Positions 56,726-64,000 of a DNA stretch of 64,000 bases are shown here, piece by piece. Both the position numbers and the translations under genes were made by a program. Under the pieces are notes generated by a model, which saw only the letters and a program-made list of their open reading frames with translations, ran no database searches and had not been told where the DNA came from. This DNA is from Saccharum officinarum. Taxonomy: Eukaryota > Streptophyta > Magnoliopsida > Poales > Poaceae. The stretch covers positions 7,291,451-7,355,450 of the forward strand of contig CM036209.1 in assembly GCA_020631735.1 (NCBI GenBank). The letters are read 5' to 3'. How positions within the stretch are numbered: position 1 is the stretch's first letter; each line of letters opens with the position of its first letter.

Positions 56726-57188
56726 TTTTCAATAGATGGTTGGTTAATTGGACAAGTAACGATGCGTACATGTGTGGCATGTTCTGCGATTCCCAGAAGA
56801 AGCGGTACCTCAACAGTGAGTGAAGATTCAAGGATATATAAAGATGATATATACATAATACTACTACATTCCAATTAATAACTACAGCAGTACTTGCCTT
56901 TCCTACTATTTAACATTGAATTATTTTCAACGGATGTACACTTCCGGATTGAGCAGTCAGGATATTTATTTCACTACTTTTTTTCTAAAAGATAAAAGAA
57001 TAGTTGCCATCGTGAGTCGTCGATCGATGATGTCCTACTACAATACGCAATGCAAACTGAAGTTGAAGCAATACTCAATGACAAGTAGTTTTTAAGCGTT
57101 TCATGTGTATGTTGCGAAGCAAATATTTTTTTTACAGATTTTTGCTATGGTACTCCCAGATAACTATAGACCGTCGATCTAAATGTTA
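56726..57188. other. Intergenic, no gene seen
   Basis: AT-rich DNA with the diverged second copy of the 56011 block near 56770 and, at its right end, the left 9-bp target duplication of the Mutator-like element (57180-57188). Nothing else is recognised. Confidence 0.45.
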
Positions 57189-58279
57189 CGGGAGAGACTA
57201 GCGTCCGGACGTCCGGACGCCCGTGTCTATTGCCCACCCACACGCTGCTTGAATTAGACAAAAAAAAGGCCGGTGGGACTTGGGTTTTACCGTGTGATCA
57301 CAGGGAGATCAAAGAACAATACATGCAGCTCCTGCTCGCCCGCACGCACTTTGCTGCTGCTGCGCATGCCGGCCCGGGCCCGCCTGTGGCTGCGGTGAGC
57401 ATGCACCTGCTGCTGCTGCACATGCACGTGGGGGCCACCATGCTCGCTTCGCTTCCTGTGCACGCGGGGACCACTACGTCTGAGGGGACCACCTCCGTTG
57501 CGCCCACTTCCCGCGTCTGCTCGTGGAACACTTGCAACAAAAATAATTTGCTGCAGCATTCGTCTGAAACATTTACAACATACTCTTGCAACATATGTCT
57601 ACAGGCACGGTAACATATGCAACATCTAGATAAAACATTTGAACGTACATTTAAAATAGCTGAAACATTTGAAACATACAATTGCAACATGCATGTATAG
57701 CCAGTGCAACACATGCGAAATCTAGATAAAACACTTGCAACATATGTTTGAAACAGCTAAAATATTTGAAACATACACTTGCGACATACGTGTATAGTCA
57801 TTGCAACATATGCAACATCAGATCTACTTTTACAATATACATATGAAACACATAAAACATACGTTTGCAACATATGTTATAGTCATTGCAACATATGCTA
57901 CACCAGATCTACTTTTACAACATACATATGAAACACATAAAACATACGTTTGCAACATATGCTCATCTAATTGTTGCCGCCCAATGAAAGCTCATTGACA
58001 TGGCGCAGGGGAGTGCAGCGCGAGACGCGGGCGCACAAGGCATGGCGGGGTGCGCGACACGATGCAGGTCTGGCGAGGCATGAGGCGCAGGGGAGCGCGG
58101 CGCGAGGCGGGTCCGTCCTAGTGGAATCGGCTGTAGCGGACGAATAGGAAAGAGAAGCGTCCAAATTTTTTTAATGAAATGGAGAAGCCATGAGAGGAGT
58201 TGGGCCGGTCAGACCTGGTCCGCAGGCCCAGCAAAAGCGCGCATCTGGCCAGACGGACGCTCAGTAGAGAGCATTAGCG
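57189..58279. mobile_element. Non-autonomous Mutator-like element
   Basis: It is 1,091 bp long and flanked by the perfect 9-bp duplication TAAATGTTA (57180-57188 and 58280-58288), the size expected for Mutator-type elements. The termini share an imperfect inverted repeat: left CGGGAGAGACTAGCGTCCGG, right (reverse complement) CGCTAATGCTCTCTACTGAG followed by CGTCCGTC. The interior has a GC-rich part (57300-57530) and an array at about 57555-57965 built from phrases like GAAACATTTGAAACATAC and GCAACATATG. No transposase is encoded. No captured host gene is recognised, though the GC-rich part might be one. Confidence 0.85.
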
Positions 58280-58589
58280 TAAATGTTAATTATCTTATAT
58301 TACTTCCTTGATGGTAGAAGAAGAAATAGGGAAACTATCTCCCTATTAGATCTAGTATACATGTGTAATATAACATTCATATTTAATGTAACGTGACATG
58401 CGGATAAACTCTAAAGTTTCTTCTAACATATTTATTTTGTAAAAAAAAATCTATAGATGTAGCAACTATACGAAAACAGAACGTGATCCACAACGTTTTC
58501 AAACGGTGACCTGCAACGATATTTTTACGTGAAAAGAAAAACTTCCATCAGGTGTGAAAACTTTGAAGAAAAAACATGTATTTAACTTT
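58280..58589. other. Intergenic, no gene seen
   Basis: AT-rich DNA between the Mutator-like element and the LINE fragment, beginning with the right target duplication. No feature is recognised. Confidence 0.45.
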
Positions 58590-59290
58590 TTTTGATAAAG
58601 TAAGGTTATTAATTCACAGTCATTACATCGAGTTGACACAATAAAAGTGAATTTACTTCCGACTTCTACCTAAACACAAAACCTAAGAGAAAGAAACCGG
58701 CTTCCACCTGACACTCTAGTGATAATCAATTCTAAGACTAGATCGTCACCTATGTGCCCGGGAGAAAAATATTGTAACCGCTTGCATCAATTGTTGCAAT
58801 GCCTTCTGCACCAAAGCATGTGCGTAAGACTTTTGAGGATAACCCATGTACACAGCCAATAGATTACCGAATAAACCACGTGCAAGGGAGAGTAAACATG
58901 TTTTTTTAAATACCAAATTATTTCTGCATAACCAAAGCGACCAACAAGTAGCCACCGCACCCAACAAAATTAAAGGTTTGAGATCCTTCTGAAACCCTCG
59001 AAGCCAACTCCCAAAAAGGTGGGAAATGCTGCGGGGCTGAGGGAGATTTAACGCAGCTTGTATGCAACTCCTAACTACCCTTGCAAATCAATATTCTAAG
59101 AAAAGATGCTTAACTGTCTCATTCTCGTGACAAAAACAACACTTCTCATTGCCTTGCCAATTGCATTTTACTAAATTGTCTTTTGTTAAAATAACTCCCC
59201 TTCGAAGGTACCACATAAAAATCTTTACCTTCAGTGGGCAACATATCTGGTGCAAATCAATCTCTCTGTTCAACCGTGCAAACTTCTAAT
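58590..59290 (-). mobile_element. LINE fragment with zinc-binding RT domain
   Basis: On the minus strand 59273-59088 reads CPLKVKIFMWYLRRGVILTK, then CNWQGNEKCCFCHENETVKH, the zf-RVT motif (CxxC...ETxxHLF) of plant LINE ORF2. About 120 bases later, in another frame, 58967-58746 reads WSLWLCRNNLVFKK, the C-terminal signature. The T-rich stretch near 58585 on the plus strand would be the A-tail. It is 5'-truncated and frameshifted, hence dead. Confidence 0.78.
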
Positions 59291-59361
59291 CTGGGTCACA
59301 TGATGTTGATCAAAAGGGGCGCGAGAGGAGAGTGGGAGGGGGGATTTGCAAAAGTGTGAAA

Positions 59362-59590
59362 GGGTGTGTTTGGTTTTTCAACGTTAAAGTTTAACTCCCA
59401 TCACATCAATGTTCCCTCAAATGCATGGAGTATTAAATGTAGACTAATTGCATGCATGTCGGCACAGATTAGGAGTAATTTACGAGACGAATCTATTAAG
59501 CCTAATTAGTCCAAGATTGGAAACTTTTTGTCAAATAAGACGAAAGTGCTACAATATTTGTTAAACTTTAACTCCTCAAACCAAACACCC
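59362..59590. mobile_element. MITE with GGGTGTGTTTGG inverted termini
   Basis: The left end GGGTGTGTTTGGTTTTTC and right end CAAACCAAACACCCC are inverted repeats that extend inward through TTAAAGTTTAACT. The length is about 230 bp with no coding capacity. I do not see a clear target duplication, so the superfamily is not assigned. Confidence 0.65.
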
Positions 59591-60517
59591 CTAAGAGCAG
59601 GCGGTTAAGCGCAAAATTACCCTGTCATGCATGAAAGTTGTTTAGATGTAACTAACGAAAGGATGGAAGCGGTGCAGTTCTTGTTCTTCACAGTTCTGAT
59701 CGTTGATTCGGCAATGAAATTGGCTTTGTAGTTTCATTATGCTCTTGCTTTACTATTCAAACTTACTCATGAAAATTGAAAGAAATAAAGAAAAAGAAAA
59801 AACAATCCGTGTGCATGATCTGAGTTCAAGTTGGCCAAACATGGAAGGAGCGGGATTTCTTTTCTCTCTACCTGATCATCATGTCGGTGCGAACAAGGAG
59901 GGGACACAAATATTTATTGCGTCAGTGATGCTGAGGTTCTAGATTTTTTTTACTTAGATTATTTTACTTTTTTCTAAAAAATCAAGTGCTGTAATTTCTT
60001 TAAGATATTACCTTCCAGAAGGTAAGGGAGTACCACAACGATGCCCTTAAACTCATTGTCCTCTATAAACACACGTGCAACATCTTATTTTTTACGAGAC
60101 ACATACGAAATATTCAATAGTTGAGTTTGAAGATTAATAAATTCAGTATAGGAGTCATAAAGTCGACAGACAAATCACCTACTGCTTGTACAGTAGTTCC
60201 GCAAGTATAAATTAAAGAATTTCTAGAAAAATGCAACAAGCAAAAGAATCGAGCCAGATTATCTGAGTTACGCACAATTTTACTCTGGAGCAACTAACCT
60301 AGGTAGCTAGACAGCAGAGGTCATGCAAGACCTTCTTTTCGATGGATCGATCAATTATCCTTAATAGTGACAGCTTTAAATTTTCTGTTGTTGGCACGTC
60401 TCTGTACACGCATAGATGGCACAGACTAGCTATAGTCTATACTCTATATAGCCAGGTTACCCGCGAGATCACGATCGATCCATCACGAGCGACATCTATC
60501 ATTCCCTTCCCGTGATG
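59591..60517. other. Intergenic, no gene seen
   Basis: AT-rich DNA with no ORF resembling a known protein. The longest candidate frame (59739-59942) has no recognisable similarity. Confidence 0.45.
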
Positions 60518-60912
60518 GCTGTGTTTAGTTCGTAAAAAGAAAAATTTCAGGTGTCATATCAGATGTTTTATGGGATGTCGGAAGAGGTTTTCAAATATTA
60601 TTAAAAAAACTAATTACATAGCTCGTCTGCGAGATGAATTTATTAAATCTAATTAATCTGTCATTATCACATATGGGTTACTGTAGCACTTAAGGCTAAT
60701 CATAAACTAATTAGGCTTAAAAGATTCATCTCACAATTTTCAACCAAACTGTACAATTAATTTTTTTCATCAACATTTAGTACTTCATACATGTGTCAAA
60801 CATACATTATATGTATTAGTCGATGCAGAAGCTGAAATATTAATATATTCCCTTTTCTTAAAAAAACATTTAATGTGATGGGTGAACAAAGAAAATTTAT
60901 AGAACCAGGCCC
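60518..60912. mobile_element. MITE-like sequence, degenerate
   Basis: It starts GGCTGTGTTTAGTTCG and contains the interior phrases ACTAATTAGGCTTAAAAGATTC, CTCACAATTTTCAACCAAACTG and ATTTAGTACTTCATACATG, typical of the GGCCTTGTTTAG MITE group. A right terminus near CCAGGCCC is uncertain, and a foreign-looking insertion sits near 60805-60870. Confidence 0.5.
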
Positions 60913-62109
60913 AAATATCATGGGTCTCCCCGACGATACGTAACCCCATGGATGCTTGTCAGCCACGACTTCTCTTCCATCACATCCAACCAACTTGACA
61001 TCATGTGCATATATGATCGATGCTAGTGTGTCTGGCGCCGTATAATTGGTTGGCCCGTTACTAATTAATCTTCAAATTAGTTTAGGCATGTGACGAAATT
61101 AAAGAACTCATCAAGAATTAGTTCTTCGTGTTGGCGATTGGAAAATAATAAAAGACTCTCCTACAAATTACCACGATAATTGGTACGAGTAGTAGTTAAA
61201 ATAATTTACATGGGTATGCGCGGGTTTATATTATACCAGTCCAGGGAGAGAGATCATATGTGTAGGCCGTCATTTTTCAACACTAAGTCACAAGTTCCAT
61301 GCATGATTGCAAATAGTCCGATCCGCATAGCAGAATAGCACTGTCACTGCTCACTAGCATAGAAGAGATTAAAAGAGATGGTCCAAATGGGTTTCTAAAG
61401 TGGTAGTGGTATGTGTTAATCAGAGACGGGCACATGCCCGCCTAAGTAAATCCAAAAAAACAAAAAAGGGGCGCCACCGAGCCTGCCTTGTAGGTCCGCT
61501 GGTGAGCCCGTGACACTGCACATGTGGATATATAGGACATCGCGCGGCCACCTGCGGTGCTGTGACTTCGCGTCACCGCTACACAAGGAACTTCACCTGC
61601 ACGCTGAAGGAGAGAGCATCATCGTTGGCCGTCACTATCCGAATCTTCTCTGCCCCAACTGGATCAGGCTATCGGTTACGTGAAAGAAGAAGCCACCATA
61701 GAGACAGTCGCACCCAAGCCTGCAACCAAGCGTGTTGGCATTGACACGCTTGCCTCACAAGATAGAGAGAAAAAGGACATGAGGGGTGGGCACCGGCAAA
61801 GTGTGAACTCGAAGAGAAGTTGGACTCCTCACCTCACTAAATCCTCTACCGCCTCACTGCTAGATCTGCACCTCACCTCGCTGGATCCAGTCCCCACAAG
61901 CATGGATCTCACTACGCCCGACGCCTCTAGTGAGGCACCTCAACCACCGTTGCCAGATGTGAGAATAGAAGAGAGATGGAGGAGTTGAGGAAGAGGAGAG
62001 GAAGGATAGGGTGTGGCTTTGTGAGGGCAAATAGAGGAGCAGTTGTGCAGCTAAGAGAGTGAGGGGGGACTTAGGGTTGTGCATTTGCTGCCTACAATGG
62101 ACTAGAGTT
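60913..62109. other. Intergenic, no gene supported
   Basis: A plus-strand frame at 61680-61988 (102 codons) is Ser/Pro/Thr-rich and resembles nothing I know. It has no intron signals or promoter I can defend. The rest is AT-rich without features. Confidence 0.4.
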
Positions 62110-62344
62110 TTCTTATCGGGCCTTGGCCTTATTAGTAGAGGTAGGTATTTTAATAGGTCCACCTCTAAAAATATATGTGTAATAGATTTATAGAGGTTTT
62201 CTAAAAAATAGATTTATAGAGGTATCTCCTAAAATTTTTCGGCCGCCTCTAAAATTGTTTAGTTACTTTTGGAGACACCAACATTTTAAGACAACCTCTA
62301 TAAACAAAAGGAGTTGTCTTCTAAAACTGTTTTTTGTGTTAGTG
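62110..62344. mobile_element. CACTA-type terminal region
   Basis: The sequence ends TTTTTTGTGTTAGTG, that is CACTAACACAAAAAA on the other strand, a CACTA-like terminus. It is preceded by subterminal short repeats of CCTCTATAAA / TTTATAGAGGT and CCTCTAAAA. I could not find the matching left end or a 3-bp duplication, so this is a probable partial element. Confidence 0.5.
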
Positions 62345-63120
62345 CACTCTAGATTTGAAGAGGACATGTTGTTATATATCGCAAATTGTTCAGCTATTGC
62401 AGCTAAGGACACTTTAACTTTGTTAAGAATAGCTATTTGGCTTAGCTATGACTTTTTAGTGCCACTAATCCTGACTTATTAGGCAAATATTCATTCTTTA
62501 CTGTAGCTAATTATAGTATATGCTGCCCTTGTGTTATTTACTTAATAAATGTTATTTACTTAATAAATAATGTAACAAACCATTGAAAATTATTGAGTTG
62601 TTTATTATTGAATGTTGAATGACTATTGGTGTTGATTATAGAGTCGATGCATGTATGTTTTTTTTGTAATTTAAAGATTTCTTTTTACCACACATGTAGT
62701 TCATATTTTTAGTTATTCCAAAAAAAAGTGTACAGCCTGGTGGCCACGGCAAAAGAAGAGCTCACAACTCGAAAATGTGAAGACTCGCTCTAATCACAGG
62801 TAACTTGGGCTCACTAATCACCTGGCCCATATGTCAATTGTGAATCGAATAGGACGCATTCTTTTGAATTAACCTGGTATAAATAAAAGAAAGGAAATTC
62901 AAGGGATATTTTTTTAAGCAAAAATTCAAGAGATAATAATAAGTACGAGGAGTTTTTATTTTTTGAGAAAAAATAAGTACGAGGAGTTGGGGAAGCAATT
63001 CCCTCAAACGACCACCAGGCCTCCTGTGTCACACTGCGTGACAAGCCGGTCCACTCAGGCGTTACGCGGGCCAGGCCGCACGGCGCTCACGGCTTAGGTG
63101 GCACCAGTCCAGCAGCTTGT
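62345..63120. other. Intergenic, no gene seen
   Basis: AT-rich sequence up to the assembly gap. The last 100 bp before the gap are GC-richer. No gene is recognised. Confidence 0.45.
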
Positions 63121-63220
63121 NNNNNNNNNNNNNNNNNNNNNNNNNNNNNNNNNNNNNNNNNNNNNNNNNNNNNNNNNNNNNNNNNNNNNNNNNNNNNNNN
63201 NNNNNNNNNNNNNNNNNNNN
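63121..63220. other. Assembly gap (100 N)
   Basis: Exactly 100 N, the conventional size for a gap of unknown length. Sequence on the two sides may not be as close as drawn. Confidence 0.98.
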
Positions 63221-63507
63221 GATCATTCTCCATTGCGAGGACTAAGAAGTAGCAAGGCGCAGTACGGAAGAGACCACATTGAAAGTCTATTGTAATGCGA
63301 CTCTTAATTCGATACTTAAAGTTTTTTTTTGAAACTTTTGTAATATAAATGTTGATGGGTTTGTATTGTCGTTGATCAACAACCACCTTCACATCGATAT
63401 CAAATTGATCGATAGCAACCACCTCCACCTCCCGACCTCCCACCCCACCACCTCCCCTCGAAATAAAAATAAAACAATTATTAAAATGTAAATTGTGAAA
63501 AGTATAT
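63221..63507. other. Short unique stretch after the gap
   Basis: I see no gene. A CCACCTCCACCTCCC-type run is present near 63420-63460. Confidence 0.4.
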
Positions 63508-63764
63508 CACTACCGGTTCAAAGAAAACCGGCAGTGATAATATAATCTACACAACCAGTTGGTTAAAACAACCGGCAGTGATGGCTCAAGTATCACTGCC
63601 GGTTTGTAACACGAACCGGCAGTGATACATGAGCTATCACTGCCGGTTTGGCATAACCGGCAGTGATGTGATCAGCTCATCACTGCCGAGTTGGTTATGG
63701 CGGTTCAAAATCCGCCAGTGAAGGGGGTTTTTGAACGCCAGTGATGTCCTTCTCTGCTGTAGTG
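63508..63764. mobile_element. CACTA-type terminal region with ACCGGCAGTGAT repeats
   Basis: Inverted copies of ACCGGCAGTGAT / ATCACTGCCGGTT recur about seven times, and the right end is CTCTGCTGTAGTG (CACTACAGCAGAG), a common grass CACTA terminus. The left side begins CACTACCGG at 63508, but its flank does not repeat on the right (TAT against GCC). It may be a subterminal motif rather than a true end. No coding sequence is present. Confidence 0.6.
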
Positions 63765-64000
63765 GCCCACTTTGGGTCTTCTTTTATCAACATAATCGGC
63801 AACTCCTCTGTCTGGTTCATTTAAAAAAATCATTCAATAGTCAAAGTTTCGAAATGATTGACGTAAGACTACCTGAAAATGCATGGTACCTAATTAAAAT
63901 TATTTGTAGTAATGTGCTTGAAATGATTTACCTACGACAACTTCAAAATGTCACTTAATTGGAGTATATATTTTGGCAAATAGGTGCCCCATTACTATAA

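Noticed and set aside
57230..57714. ORFs of 127-138 codons inside the Mutator-like element
   Set aside because: They show no recognisable domain and run into the ACATTTGAAACATAC array. A captured gene is possible but not supported by sequence alone.
57555..57965. Possible CRISPR-like array of spaced ACATTTGAAACATAC repeats
   Set aside because: The units are diverged and of irregular spacing, lie within a Mutator-like element, and the genome is plainly that of a plant.
61680..61988. A 102-codon plus-strand ORF
   Set aside because: No start context, promoter, domain or homology I can recognise. The composition is Ser/Pro/Thr-rich and low in information.

Overview
The window is nuclear DNA from a grass, most likely a panicoid (maize/sorghum/sugarcane type). 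The evidence is the CACTA (En/Spm) elements carrying TTTGCCGAGTG-type subterminal repeats, the dense nesting of transposons, the GC-rich first exons, Stowaway and other grass-type MITEs, a BURP-domain gene and a type-1 lipid transfer protein gene. A 100-N assembly gap lies at 63121-63220. Only one host gene looks intact: the lipid transfer protein (54948-55438, minus). The other host locus is a broken BURP-domain gene (794-1877, plus).

Layout. Bases 1-944 hold the BURP promoter and exon 1. From the exon 1/intron 1 boundary, a segment of about 13.7 kb is duplicated in direct tandem: unit A is 945-41054 and unit B is 41055-54639. The ancestral unit contained BURP intron 1 and exon 2, a 10.5 kb CACTA element inserted 3' of BURP (TSD CAA) that already carried a solo LTR, a promoter-like TATA block, a Stowaway-like MITE and a truncated LINE 3' end. 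Unit A later gained a hAT MITE (2844-3119) and a 26.3 kb composite CACTA insertion (13094-39380, TSD TTA). Unit B keeps the single TTA of the empty site (52936-52938), gained another MITE (52491-52776) and lost 760 bp of BURP exon 2.

The composite CACTA holds two minus-strand gene sets. The left set is a seven-exon TnpA-like gene (13946-15969) and a TNP2-like transposase (29925 down to 16111). That transposase is split by a young gag-only LTR retrotransposon (16526-26711; identical-length 2518 bp LTRs, TSD CCTGT, Met-tRNA PBS). The right set (34929-37367) is a deletion derivative in which TNP2 and TnpA are fused. The two sets meet in a roughly 1 kb palindrome (33500-34503).

The most unusual signal is a 189-190 nt hairpin with 86-nt arms. 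It occurs in all four CACTA gene sets, in the intron just upstream of the transposase ATG. In the three copies counted, most arm mismatches are G-U compatible only in the transposase-sense RNA. Right of the duplication (54640-64000) are the LTP gene, a Mutator-like element with a perfect 9-bp TSD (57189-58279), a minus-strand LINE fragment, several MITE remnants and two CACTA-type termini around the gap.

Inferred order of events: CACTA insertion, then solo-LTR formation inside it, then tandem duplication, then copy-specific insertions, with the gag-only retrotransposon last or nearly last.
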